From: Flavobacterium sp.
Lineage (GTDB): Bacteria; Bacteroidota; Bacteroidia; Chitinophagales; Chitinophagaceae
Length of the DNA stretch: 45,242 bases
Assembly: GCA_030053925.1 (NCBI GenBank)
Contig: JASGCX010000012.1
Location: 1 to 45,242, forward strand
Direction: 5' to 3'
Under the pieces are notes generated by a model. The model saw nothing but the letters and a program-made list of their open reading frames with translations. It ran no database searches and had not been told where the DNA came from. Below, piece after piece: positions 17,072 through 26,503 of this stretch (position 1 is the first letter of the stretch; each line of letters starts with the position of its first letter). Position numbers and translations under genes: made by a program.

Positions 17072-19342
17072 TTATTTTCTCACTACCACAAACTTATTCG
17101 CTTCAATACTACCGCTATTGTTTAGTTGATTGTTGCTTTGTTGGTGAAATGCTCTTACTTTATCGGCATAGCTAATAATGGTTTTACCCTTATTAGAATT
17201 GGTAAAGCTATTATTGGTGAAATACGATTGTTGTACACCAGTAAGTTTAATTAAGTCGCCATTGTTGTTGCAGTTGATAATTTTATTAAAGTTGAACCTG
17301 AGTTTTGGACCCATGGTACTTTCATCGTTGCCGCCACGATAGAGGGATAAAATGTTGCCGTTGTTGTTTGTAAATTGACAATAGCCTACTAGCATTGCTT
17401 CTACACTGTAATAACCTTTGTTATCAGTCTCATTATTTAGGTAGAATAGATTACAGTTGTTATTGTTAAAAAAGCAATTTTTGAAATTAATATTATCTGC
17501 TACTACATATTTTGATGCGTTAAACAAATGCTTGCAACCGTTACTAGTATTGAAATTGCTGAATTCGCAGTTGTTTATTGAGAAAGTATAGTGGTTACTA
17601 TTGCCTGTAGTATCTGTTAAAAACAAGCTGTTAGCTTGTACGCCTTTGCCATCTATTTTCAAACTATCTATCAAAATAAAGCTACCTGCTTTAATAATAA
17701 AAACGGCAGGCATTTGCGCAGCAGAACTAAACGTAATAGTTTGTTTATGGTTGGCATACAAGTGTAATGTACTTGCTGTTTCTATAGGCGATGTAAAGTG
17801 GTAGTTTGTACCTGTTAGCACAATTGAAATTTTCTGTTTATTAATTTTGATTGCTGCTTCAATAGCGGCAACATCCGTACAATTAATTGTTGTATCATTT
17901 GGTGGATAAGCCGTGCATTTACCCATATTTTCAGCTTTGTAGCCCTTGCCTTTGTAGGCATTTTTTTGAGCGGCATTAAAGGCGGCCCATCTTGTAAAGC
18001 CTACTGTTTTTGGTAAGCCATAAGCTAGTTTTTTTAGGGCCATTTGTTTAATGCTATCTAGTTGTGGGTTGCTTTTTGTAGCAATAGCTAAAGGCGTAGT
18101 TTTTAGCTGTGCTATGTTTAGTGCTTGCTTTGTAAAACCCTTTGTTAGCAATTGTTTCAGCGTTTTGTTGGCAATATTGTTGTAGAAGTAAATGCTATCA
18201 ATATTGTCGAATACTTCGTATAAAGTGGTATCTTTTTTATTTAAAAATACATTGTTAAAGAAGTACACATTTTTGGGCGATACGGTTCTTTCGGTATCGC
18301 TGCCTTCGCATAAGCTAAACGAGGTACAATTGATAAATGTATTGTTAGCTACAACTGCATCTCTCACTGGCAAGTATCTAAAAGCAGGTGAGTTGAAAAC
18401 ACCATTCATAATGGCAAGCGGCGAGCGAAAATTAACACCTCTACATTCGTAAAATAGATTGTTGACAACCCAGTTGCCTTCGTTGATAATACGTACACCG
18501 CCTGTACCTTCTTTGCCATTACCTAAAAATGTATTGCCTTCAACGGTGTTGTTGTTGCCATGCCTAAGTGATAAGCTACCTTGACACTCTTGGAAAACGT
18601 TGTTGCGTATAATGTTGCCACAAGATTTGATAGAAATAATTTCAGCTTCGCCATCGCAGTTATTAAACACATTGTCTCTAATAACTGTGTTGCTGTAAAA
18701 TGTGCAATGCTGCGATACGCCTACACGTATTATTTCGCCACCATTAGATGCCAACGGTGTTCTACCTGCAAATACATTGCTATCAATATTGTGGCTATTT
18801 TCTCTGCTTCTATCATCATCTAATATTACAGCCATTAGCACACCTATGTTTTTCTTGTTGTTAAATGTACAATGGTCTACACGGTTGTGGTGCCCGTATA
18901 AAGCCACCCAATAATTTTCATCTAAGCGTTTTAAATTGCTAAAATCGCTGATAATACAGTTGGTCACTCTGCAATTATTAGCAACAGTATTGCCTGCTTT
19001 AAACTGCCATACATCGCCTTCTGCGGCGTTGCCATTTATAAACTCTAATCCCGAAACAATAATATAATTGCCTCCAATGCGCAAGTTGCTTTTGCCAGTA
19101 ATAATTACTTTACCTGCTACTTCGGCCTTTACTACAATTGGTTTTGCAGCCGTACCACTGCATGTGAGTAGTAAGTCGCAATCTTTCCATGTACCATTTT
19201 GTAACACAATCATATCGCCGGCTACAGCACTTTTGTTTGCTTCTGCAAGCTGTGCTTGGTTGCTTACTTTAATGGTTTTTGCAAATGTTAATTGGTAAAA
19301 TACTATGCTTAGTACAAGCAATAAAAATGATGGCTTTATCAT
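17072..19342 (-). CDS. PL6-family polysaccharide lyase, two beta-helix domains
   Basis: 756 residues with signal peptide (cleavage near residue 21-22). The N-terminal right-handed beta-helix is of the chondroitinase-B/alginate-lyase type: AGDMIVLQNGTW (41-52) and ITGKSNLRIGGNYIIVSGLEF. The PL6 catalytic Lys/Arg pair is visible as Lys239 (IISIKSCGN) and Arg260 (SLRHGNNN), 21 residues apart as in known PL6 enzymes. A second, degenerate beta-helix fills about 480-745, as in two-domain exo-type PL6 enzymes. It lies directly downstream of the LacI-family gene on the same strand, so the pair is likely co-regulated with the divergent lyase operon. It differs in length and domain count from the other PL6 at 42,791. 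Confidence 0.92.
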   Translation of the reverse strand: MIKPSFLLLVLSIVFYQLTFAKTIKVSNQAQLAEANKSAVAGDMIVLQNGTWKDCDLLLTCSGTAAKPIVVKAEVAGKVIITGKSNLRIGGNYIIVSGLEFINGNAAEGDVWQFKAGNTVANNCRVTNCIISDFSNLKRLDENYWVALYGHHNRVDHCTFNNKKNIGVLMAVILDDDRSRENSHNIDSNVFAGRTPLASNGGEIIRVGVSQHCTFYSNTVIRDNVFNNCDGEAEIISIKSCGNIIRNNVFQECQGSLSLRHGNNNTVEGNTFLGNGKEGTGGVRIINEGNWVVNNLFYECRGVNFRSPLAIMNGVFNSPAFRYLPVRDAVVANNTFINCTSFSLCEGSDTERTVSPKNVYFFNNVFLNKKDTTLYEVFDNIDSIYFYNNIANKTLKQLLTKGFTKQALNIAQLKTTPLAIATKSNPQLDSIKQMALKKLAYGLPKTVGFTRWAAFNAAQKNAYKGKGYKAENMGKCTAYPPNDTTINCTDVAAIEAAIKINKQKISIVLTGTNYHFTSPIETASTLHLYANHKQTITFSSAAQMPAVFIIKAGSFILIDSLKIDGKGVQANSLFLTDTTGNSNHYTFSINNCEFSNFNTSNGCKHLFNASKYVVADNINFKNCFFNNNNCNLFYLNNETDNKGYYSVEAMLVGYCQFTNNNGNILSLYRGGNDESTMGPKLRFNFNKIINCNNNGDLIKLTGVQQSYFTNNSFTNSNKGKTIISYADKVRAFHQQSNNQLNNSGSIEANKFVVVRK

Positions 19343-19362
19343 ACAGTTAAAGTGTTTGCAGG

Positions 19363-20385
19363 TTACTTGTATAATAACCTTTGAGAAGATTCTCTTACAA
19401 AGAGTTTGGGTTTAAGTACAATTTCTGTTTCGCTTAGGTCGGTATTGCCGTGCATCATTTCAATAAATAGTTTGGCAGTTACTTTACCTATTTCAAATGC
19501 AGGTTGTTCTACGCTAGATATCATAGGTGTTACAAGGCTTGTTACGGGTTCGTTATTAAAGCCTACTAAGCCTATGTCTTGTGGCATACGTAGTTTTTTT
19601 TCTTTTATGGCTAGCATTGCACCTATGGCCATCCTATCACTAATGGTACAAATGGCATCGGGTCTTTTCTTCATTGATAATAACTCTTTAGTAGCAACAT
19701 AAGCGTAGTCTTGGTTAAAATCGCAATGCATGATTAAGTCTTTATCTACTTTCATGTTGTTTTCTTTTAAGGCACGTATATAGCCATCCATACGTTTGTT
19801 ACTGATGTCAAGATTTTTTTGCCCTGCAAGAATGGCAATGCGTTTATAGCCTTGATCTATTAAATGTTGTGCCGCTAGGTAGCCACCAAGTTCATTGTCT
19901 AGCCTTACTTTGGGTGCGTTTAATTCAGTTATTATTCTATCAAATACAACGATTGGCTTTTTCTGATTTTGTATTTTCTTAAAATGGTCTACCATATTTG
20001 TTTCGCTTGAAACAGAAATGATAAAGCCATCTACTAAGCTATCCATCAAGCGTCTAGTATTTAAAATTTCCCTGCCATAGCTTTCATTACTTTGACACAC
20101 CATTACGGTATAGCCTGCTTCTAATGCCACTTCATCTATACCTTTTACCATTGTAGCCACTACATAATCTAGGTTTGGCACAATTACTCCAATGGTATGT
20201 GTGTGTTTATTTAGTAGGCTTAATGCTAACTGATTGGGTTGATAGTTTAATTCTTCGGCAAGTGCCAACACTGCTTTTCTTGTTTCAGGATTAACATCGT
20301 TGGCATTGCGTAAGGCCCTAGATACAGTTGATGTAGATACCTGCAAGGCTCTTGCGATATCTTTAATTGTGGCTTGTTTTTCCAT
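19363..20385 (-). CDS. LacI-family transcriptional regulator
   Basis: 340 residues. The N-terminal LacI helix-turn-helix is ATIKDIARALQVSTSTVSRAL (about 5-25), followed by the hinge region NYQPNQLALSLL. A periplasmic-binding-protein-like effector domain (IGVIVPNLDYVVATMVKGID to IGLVGFNNEPVTSLVTP) follows. The gene stands between a PL6 gene (20 bp downstream) and the divergent PL17-led operon. A perfect palindrome sits 46 bp upstream of its start. I infer that it represses both directions and is released by a uronate intermediate such as an unsaturated monomer or KDG; the effector cannot be read from sequence. Confidence 0.93.
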   Translation of the reverse strand: MEKQATIKDIARALQVSTSTVSRALRNANDVNPETRKAVLALAEELNYQPNQLALSLLNKHTHTIGVIVPNLDYVVATMVKGIDEVALEAGYTVMVCQSNESYGREILNTRRLMDSLVDGFIISVSSETNMVDHFKKIQNQKKPIVVFDRIITELNAPKVRLDNELGGYLAAQHLIDQGYKRIAILAGQKNLDISNKRMDGYIRALKENNMKVDKDLIMHCDFNQDYAYVATKELLSMKKRPDAICTISDRMAIGAMLAIKEKKLRMPQDIGLVGFNNEPVTSLVTPMISSVEQPAFEIGKVTAKLFIEMMHGNTDLSETEIVLKPKLFVRESSQRLLYK

Positions 20386-20431
20386 ATAGCAGACTAAATG
20401 TAATACGCTTTTCGATATTGTTTCGAGAAAA

Positions 20432-20463
20432 TACCGGCAGCGTTACCGGTAACGCTGCCGGTA
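20432..20463. promoter_or_regulatory. Perfect 32-bp palindrome, probable LacI-family operator
   Basis: Half-site TACCGGCAGCGTTACC is followed at once by its exact reverse complement, a 16 + 16 bp palindrome with a central CpG, as in LacI-family operators. The inner core CGTTACCGGTAACG is itself operator-sized. It is strikingly GC-rich against the AT-rich surroundings. It lies 46 bp upstream of the LacI gene start and 146 bp upstream of the PL17 start, so it can control both transcripts. I saw no second copy elsewhere in the window. Confidence 0.8.
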
Positions 20464-20609
20464 CACTGTTTTTAAAAGTATTCTAATTTTTTGGTTAAAA
20501 TGGTAGATTTTCTATTGATATTGCTTTATAAATTTAGAAATATTTTTGTGGTATAAATATTCCCAAGCTAATTAATACTGTTAATATTACGTTTCTAAAC
20601 TAGAATTTT

Positions 20610-22808
20610 TTGAAACAATACTCAATTCTTGTACTTGTTTTTTTACAAACTGCACTTTTTGCGCAGCAGCATCCTGTTGCTTATTTCACTAAAGCTGATG
20701 TTGCAGTGGTTAAAAATGGATTGACTAAAGAGGGCTTGCTAAAAACTTCTTTTAAAGATGTAAAACAAAGTGTAGATAGATGGATTGGTAAAGATGTAGA
20801 CGTGCCAATGCCTAAGAACCCTGCGGGTGGTTACACGCATGAAAAGCACAAGGCTAACTATATCTTAATGTTCAATAGTGGCTTGATGTATCAGCTAACT
20901 GGCGATACCAAATATGCTTTGCTAGTAAAGAATTTGTTGTTAAAATATGCTGCTTTAAATCCAACCTTGCAAAATCATCCGCAAGCTACTAGTACTTCGC
21001 CAGGCCGCATTTTTTGGCAAGCCCTTAACGATGCCAATTGGCTGGTGTACACAGGTTTGGCATTTGATTGTATTTACAACTATTTAACACCAATTGAGCG
21101 ACAACTAATTGCAGATGGTGCTTTTAAACCCGAGGTAGATTTTTTCACGGTCAATTTAAAAGATTGGTTTAACCTAATTCATAACCATGCAGTGTGGGCT
21201 TGTGCAGGTGTAGGTATTGTAGGCATTGCAACAGATAATAAGCAATATTTAAACATGGCTTTGCATGGCACTTCGCTTGATGGCAAGTCTGGTTTTTTGG
21301 CAAATATTGATGGCTTGTTTTCGCCAGATGGTTATTATACCGAAGGCCCTTATTATGTGCGATATGCCATATTACCTTTCTATTTATTTGCCAATGCTTT
21401 AAATAACCAACAGCCATCGCTTAAAGTATTTCAAAGAAGAAATAATGTGCTGCAAAAGGCTTTGGTAAATGGTTTGCAACAAACCAATTTAAACGGTGGT
21501 TTTTACAGCTATAACGATGCTTTGAAAGAAAAAACATTTGTTAGCAACGAAATTGTAGAAGCGTTAAGCATTGCATGGAAAGTGTATGGTGCAGATATTA
21601 GTTTGCTGCCTGTAGCTAAACAACAAAATAGAGTAACGTTAAGCAAAGGGGGTGCAACTGTAGCTGCTATGCTAGCTACAGCTAAAAGTGTTGCTAAGTT
21701 TTATACTTACAAACCTATCAGCTTTACCGATGGGGCAAAAGGTAATGAAGGTGGCGTAAGTATTTTAAGAGCAGGTATTGGAGCGCAATTAACATCACTA
21801 ATTTACAAGTACACATCGCATGGTTTATCGCATGGGCACTTTGATAAACTAAATATCAATTTATATGATGGTGGTAATGAAATTTTACAAGATTATGGTG
21901 CCGCAAGGTTTATAGGGATTGAGCAAAAATATGGAGGTAGATATTTGCCAGAAAGTAAAAATTACGCTGCCCAAACTATTGCACATAATACAGTAGTAGT
22001 AGACGAAACCAGCCATTTTAATGGTAAAGAAGAAGTGAGTCAGATGTATCATCCAGAAAAATTGTTTAGTAATAGTGCTAACCAAAAAATACAAGTGGTA
22101 AGTGCAATTGATGAAAAAGCTTACAGCAATGTAACCTTGCACAGAACCCTATGGCTGCTACAATTACCAGATGCAGAGAAGCCTTTAACGGTTGACTTTT
22201 TTAGATTGTTATCAAGTAAACAACATCAGTACGATTTACCGTTTCAATATTTAGGTACGGTAATCAACACATCATTTAAGTACCAAGCATTTACCAATAA
22301 TCAAACAACGCTTGGTACTAAAAACGGGTATCAATTTTTATGGAAAGAAGCGAGTGCAAAAGCTAGTAATGGTTTAACACAGTTTACATTTTTAAACAAC
22401 AGCGCATACTATACCATTTCATCGTACACCGATGATAGTACCAACTTGTATTTTACAAGGCTAGGCGCAAATGATCCTAATTTTAATTTAAGAAGAGACC
22501 CCGCTTATATCATTAGAAAAAAAGGAACAAATCAAACATTCGTTAACGTAGTAGAAATTCATGGTAAATACGATACCAATAATGAAGTGTCTGTAAGTGC
22601 TTATCCAAAAATTGAAGCCATTACAATATTGCGTGATGATGCAGACTATTTAGTTGCCCAAATAAAGATTAATGGCAAGTTGCTACTAGTAGCTCAGGCT
22701 AATAAAAATGTAGCTATTAATGCTGCACATGCTTTAAAGCTAAACGGCTCAAATGTGCATTGGATAGGCCCTTATACGGCTATTTATAACAACCAAAACT
22801 TACAATAA
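20610..22808 (+). CDS. PL17-family exo-oligoalginate lyase
   Basis: 732 residues from TTG 20610, chosen because it gives an intact signal peptide (KQYSILVLVFLQTALFAQ) and no ATG is near. The alginate-lyase alpha-barrel domain is followed by a heparinase II/III-like beta-sheet domain (YTSHGLSHGHFDKLNINLYDGG). Catalytic residues seen in characterised PL17 enzymes can be matched: Asn192-His193 in LIHNHAVWACAG and Tyr249 in EGPYYVRY, with the His-Tyr spacing of 56 residues. PL17 enzymes release unsaturated uronate monomers from oligouronide ends. It is the first gene of the long co-oriented run and is followed by kdgF after 27 bp. Confidence 0.93.
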   Translation: MKQYSILVLVFLQTALFAQQHPVAYFTKADVAVVKNGLTKEGLLKTSFKDVKQSVDRWIGKDVDVPMPKNPAGGYTHEKHKANYILMFNSGLMYQLTGDTKYALLVKNLLLKYAALNPTLQNHPQATSTSPGRIFWQALNDANWLVYTGLAFDCIYNYLTPIERQLIADGAFKPEVDFFTVNLKDWFNLIHNHAVWACAGVGIVGIATDNKQYLNMALHGTSLDGKSGFLANIDGLFSPDGYYTEGPYYVRYAILPFYLFANALNNQQPSLKVFQRRNNVLQKALVNGLQQTNLNGGFYSYNDALKEKTFVSNEIVEALSIAWKVYGADISLLPVAKQQNRVTLSKGGATVAAMLATAKSVAKFYTYKPISFTDGAKGNEGGVSILRAGIGAQLTSLIYKYTSHGLSHGHFDKLNINLYDGGNEILQDYGAARFIGIEQKYGGRYLPESKNYAAQTIAHNTVVVDETSHFNGKEEVSQMYHPEKLFSNSANQKIQVVSAIDEKAYSNVTLHRTLWLLQLPDAEKPLTVDFFRLLSSKQHQYDLPFQYLGTVINTSFKYQAFTNNQTTLGTKNGYQFLWKEASAKASNGLTQFTFLNNSAYYTISSYTDDSTNLYFTRLGANDPNFNLRRDPAYIIRKKGTNQTFVNVVEIHGKYDTNNEVSVSAYPKIEAITILRDDADYLVAQIKINGKLLLVAQANKNVAINAAHALKLNGSNVHWIGPYTAIYNNQNLQ

Positions 22809-22835
22809 TTTATAAAAAAGAAACCTAGATAGATT

Positions 22836-23183
22836 ATGAAAACGCAAGAGACAGTGAATGTATTTATAGAGAATGACGACATAGAATGGGAATTTGTAGA
22901 CAAGGGGGTAAGGCGAAAAATTATGGCTTATGATGACCGATTAATGATAGTGAAAGTAGACTTTGAAACAGGTGCAATAGGCACATTACATAATCATCAT
23001 CATACGCAAATTACCCACATAGCCAGTGGCGTTTTTGAAGTAGAAATTGATGGTAGTAAGAAAGTATTAAAATCTAATGATGCTTTTTTTGTGCCTACCT
23101 ATTTAATGCATGGTGTTGTGTGTTTAGAAGCAGGTGTATTAATTGATGTATTTAGCCCCAAAAGAGACGACTTTGTAAAATGA
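22836..23183 (+). CDS. kdgF: KdgF-like cupin, unsaturated uronate linearisation
   Basis: 115-residue single-domain cupin. Metal ligands are visible: His52, His54 and Gln58 in LHNHHHTQITH, and His92 in YLMHGVV. This matches KdgF, which converts 4,5-unsaturated uronate monomers into the open-chain keto acid (DEH, also called DKI). Its position immediately after the PL17 exo-lyase fits: PL17 makes the monomer and KdgF opens it. No signal peptide, so it is cytosolic, implying that monomers or short oligomers cross the inner membrane. Confidence 0.9.
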   Translation: MKTQETVNVFIENDDIEWEFVDKGVRRKIMAYDDRLMIVKVDFETGAIGTLHNHHHTQITHIASGVFEVEIDGSKKVLKSNDAFFVPTYLMHGVVCLEAGVLIDVFSPKRDDFVK

Positions 23184-23249
23184 TACTTAATAGTGAACGA
23201 TACTATATAAGACGATTGTTTTTTTTTAATTTTTAACGAAAACCACATT

Positions 23250-26200
23250 ATGAAAGATTTACGACGCTTGCTGCTGCTGCCATTCATATTAACTACGGCC
23301 TTAGTGTCAGCACAAAAAAAGGTAATTACTGGTAAAGTAATAGACAAAGCCACTGGGCAACCATTAAGTGGTGCTACAGTATTGGTTGACAAAGCCAAAA
23401 CAGGTATTGCAACCAAAGACGATGGCACCTACACAATCTCAATTTCTCAAGCTAAATCTACCCTAGTATTTTCCTACTTAGGTTATGTAACGCAAATAAT
23501 ACCTGTTGATAATAAGACAGTGATTAATGTTTTTTTAGTGCAGTCTACCGCAGCTACCGAGTCGGAAGTGGTAGTAATTGGGTATGGTACACAAAAAAGG
23601 GGTTTAGTTACTGGTGCTGTATCAAAATACAAGAATGATAAATTGGATGAAACGCCAGTTTCACGTTTAGACCAAGCATTACAGGGTAAAATGGCTGGTG
23701 TTCAGGTTCAAAACGTTTCGTCTGAAGCTGGGGCCGCACCTAAAATTAATATTCGAGGAATTAGCTCAATTAATGCAGGGGCTAGTCCACTAGTTGTGGT
23801 GGATGGTCAGCCAGTACCTGATGGATTGGCGTTTGTAAATATGGGAGATGTAGAATCTGTAGAAGTGTTAAAAGATGCTGCATCTGCTGCAATCTATGGT
23901 TCTAGAGGCGCTAGTGGTGTAATATTAATTACTACAAAAAGTGGTAAGGCCGAAACGCCAAAATACAATTTTAAATATTCTCTTGGTCAAAAGAGAGATT
24001 ATAAACGCTACGAGATTTGGTCTAGTACTCAATATGTAAACAATTTATATGCCGAAGCTGCTTTGAGATATTTAGATTCGGCAGCTTATTGTGTGGGTTT
24101 TACTACCGCTCAAAGAACTGCATTTGGTAACAACAAAGGTAATTTGGTTACAGCAGGCGAAAGAGCCGAGTATGTAATTGAGCAAACTATGAGAGATGGT
24201 CAGGGAACAGATTGGCAAAGTGAATCTTTACGTCCAGGTTTATTTCAGAACGCACAATTAAGTGTTTCTGGTGGCAAAAAAGAAGTAAAATATTTTATCT
24301 CTGGTAGCTATCAAAGAGACGAAGGAATGATGAATAAAAGCGATTTTGAAAGAGCAACTTTGAGAACAAAAATTGATATGCAGTTAAGCAAAAAAGTAAA
24401 GCTTTCATTAAACCTTAATCCATCATTTAGCAGAAAAGAAACGCCTTCTGAAAATTTTACCAATTTCTATAGGTATCCAACCTTTTTACCTGTTTACCAC
24501 AATAATTTAACTGCTGCCACTGTAAACACTGTTGCTCAGTGGGCGGGTATTAGACCAGGTGATTTTGCACAACCAAGGCATTTTACCAATATCATTTATT
24601 CTGGTAAAATGCCTGATGGTAGTACGTGGGCGCCAGGAACTGTTTCTGACCCTTTTGGATCGGCTCAAAACAATCCTAAATCATCGGTACTAAACCAAGA
24701 CATTAACGCTAGTGAATATAGGGTTCAAAGTTCGGCAGATTTAGGAATTAATATTTTGCCAGGACTAGATTTTAAATCTTTGGCAAGCCTTTATGTAAAT
24801 TATTCTACAGGCTTAAATTACTCAGTTAAAAACGCACAAGCCGATGGCGTTGTAAGTAAAGGTGTATTTTCAACTGGAACTAATATTGATTTACTTACAG
24901 AAAACACGTTTACCTATAAAAAAACATTTAAAGATCATTCCATCAATGTATTGGGTGGTTTTACAGCTCAAAAAACTACCATTAACAAAGACCAAACAAC
25001 AGGATTAGATTTTCCAAGCGACGATATAAGAACATTAAACAACGCTTCATCTATAGATAAAAGTGGCACATCTGGCACCAAAGTACAAATAGGCTTGATA
25101 TCGTATTTAGGCAGGGTAAGCTACGATTTTAAGAATAAGTATTTACTATCAGTTAGTTTTCGTACAGATGGTAGTTCTTACTTCGCACCAGGAAACAAAT
25201 GGGGTACTTTTCCTTCTGTATCGGTAGGTTGGGTGCCAACACAAGAAAAGTTTTTGGAAAATGTAAAATGGCTTAATCGCCTAAAGTTTAGGGGTAGCTA
25301 TGGTGCTACTGGTAATAATAGAACATCAGATTTTGCTTACTTGGATTTGTTAAGCACTGGCAACTATTCTTTTGGTGCAGGTACTGGCGTATTGAGCAAC
25401 GGCCAAGTAACTTCAACCACCAATATTGCCAATCCTACGGTTACATGGGAGCGTACTTTTCAAACCAACTTTGGTGTAGATATTACTGTGCTTAAAAATA
25501 GAATTAGCCTATCTGTTGATGCTTATACATCTAAAACAGAGCGTTTGCTTTTGCAACAATCTGTTCAAGCTTTTGCAGGTGTAACTCAATATTATAACAA
25601 TATTGGCAGCCTTAAAAATAAAGGGGTTGAGTTTGAATTATCTACCACCAACGTGATAACTAGAAACTTTAAATGGAGTACTTCAGCCAATTTATCTACC
25701 AATAAAAATGAAATTTTAGAACTTGGTAAAGAAGCATATTTACATAATTCTGGTGAAAGAGGCGAAGTATATCAAAACAGGGTTGGTGATCCTTTAATAC
25801 AGTTTTTAGGTTTTAAAACAGATGGTGTTTGGCTTTCCCGGTCCGATATTGATGCTGCTATTGCAAAAGGCTTAACTAGTAGTTTAAGTAATGTATTTAT
25901 TCCTGGAGGGTTAAAGATTGTTGATGTAAATGGCGATAATGTAATTGATAATAACGATAGAACCATAATTGGTACCCCTTATCCAAAATTTACTTGGGGC
26001 ATCACCAATACATTTTCCTACAAAGCCTTTGATGCAAGTTTTACATTGCAAGGTGTACAGGGTGGCAACGTAATTAATGGAGATCCAAACTACAACGAAT
26101 CTAAAAGAAAAGTTACTGCTTATAACCAAAATCGTTGGGTAAGCCCTAATAATCCTGGAGATGGTAAAACGCCATATTCAACAGTAGGTTTTAACTGGAT

Positions 26201-26486
26201 GTTGACGGATTATGTAGTAGAAGATGCTTCTTATTTTTCATTGCGTGAAATAAATATTGGTTATAAACTACCTGCGGCTGTATCTAAGTTTGTAAAATTA
26301 AATTCTCTTAGAGTATATGCTTCTGCACAAAATTTATTCTTTCACACAGCAAGCGGTTTTAGAGCATTAAATCCAGAGGGAAGGGCACAAACTGGGCCTT
26401 ATTCCTCAGCCTTGTTGGATGGTTACCAAAGAGGAAGTTTTCCTATTCAAAGAACTTTTGTATTTGGTGTTGATATTGACTTTTAA
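23250..26486 (+). CDS. SusC-family TonB-dependent outer-membrane transporter
   Basis: 1078 residues. Signal peptide, then a carboxypeptidase-D-regulatory-like domain (VITGKVIDKATGQPLSGATVLVD), the plug domain with VVVIGYGTQKRGLVTGAVS and VVVDGQPVPDGL, the SusC signature GVILITTKSG, and a beta-barrel ending in an aromatic residue (RTFVFGVDIDF). It imports oligosaccharides bound by the SusD partner encoded 17 bp downstream. The locus makes oligouronides the likely cargo. It has no N-terminal STN/anti-sigma interaction domain, consistent with control by the LacI-type protein instead. Confidence 0.96.
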   Translation: MKDLRRLLLLPFILTTALVSAQKKVITGKVIDKATGQPLSGATVLVDKAKTGIATKDDGTYTISISQAKSTLVFSYLGYVTQIIPVDNKTVINVFLVQSTAATESEVVVIGYGTQKRGLVTGAVSKYKNDKLDETPVSRLDQALQGKMAGVQVQNVSSEAGAAPKINIRGISSINAGASPLVVVDGQPVPDGLAFVNMGDVESVEVLKDAASAAIYGSRGASGVILITTKSGKAETPKYNFKYSLGQKRDYKRYEIWSSTQYVNNLYAEAALRYLDSAAYCVGFTTAQRTAFGNNKGNLVTAGERAEYVIEQTMRDGQGTDWQSESLRPGLFQNAQLSVSGGKKEVKYFISGSYQRDEGMMNKSDFERATLRTKIDMQLSKKVKLSLNLNPSFSRKETPSENFTNFYRYPTFLPVYHNNLTAATVNTVAQWAGIRPGDFAQPRHFTNIIYSGKMPDGSTWAPGTVSDPFGSAQNNPKSSVLNQDINASEYRVQSSADLGINILPGLDFKSLASLYVNYSTGLNYSVKNAQADGVVSKGVFSTGTNIDLLTENTFTYKKTFKDHSINVLGGFTAQKTTINKDQTTGLDFPSDDIRTLNNASSIDKSGTSGTKVQIGLISYLGRVSYDFKNKYLLSVSFRTDGSSYFAPGNKWGTFPSVSVGWVPTQEKFLENVKWLNRLKFRGSYGATGNNRTSDFAYLDLLSTGNYSFGAGTGVLSNGQVTSTTNIANPTVTWERTFQTNFGVDITVLKNRISLSVDAYTSKTERLLLQQSVQAFAGVTQYYNNIGSLKNKGVEFELSTTNVITRNFKWSTSANLSTNKNEILELGKEAYLHNSGERGEVYQNRVGDPLIQFLGFKTDGVWLSRSDIDAAIAKGLTSSLSNVFIPGGLKIVDVNGDNVIDNNDRTIIGTPYPKFTWGITNTFSYKAFDASFTLQGVQGGNVINGDPNYNESKRKVTAYNQNRWVSPNNPGDGKTPYSTVGFNWMLTDYVVEDASYFSLREINIGYKLPAAVSKFVKLNSLRVYASAQNLFFHTASGFRALNPEGRAQTGPYSSALLDGYQRGSFPIQRTFVFGVDIDF

Positions 26487-26503
26487 TCTTCAAAACAATT
26501 ATC

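Noticed and set aside
20432-20463. Transcription terminator
   Set aside because: It lies upstream of both divergent genes rather than after a gene, has zero loop and is centred on CpG; an operator is more likely.
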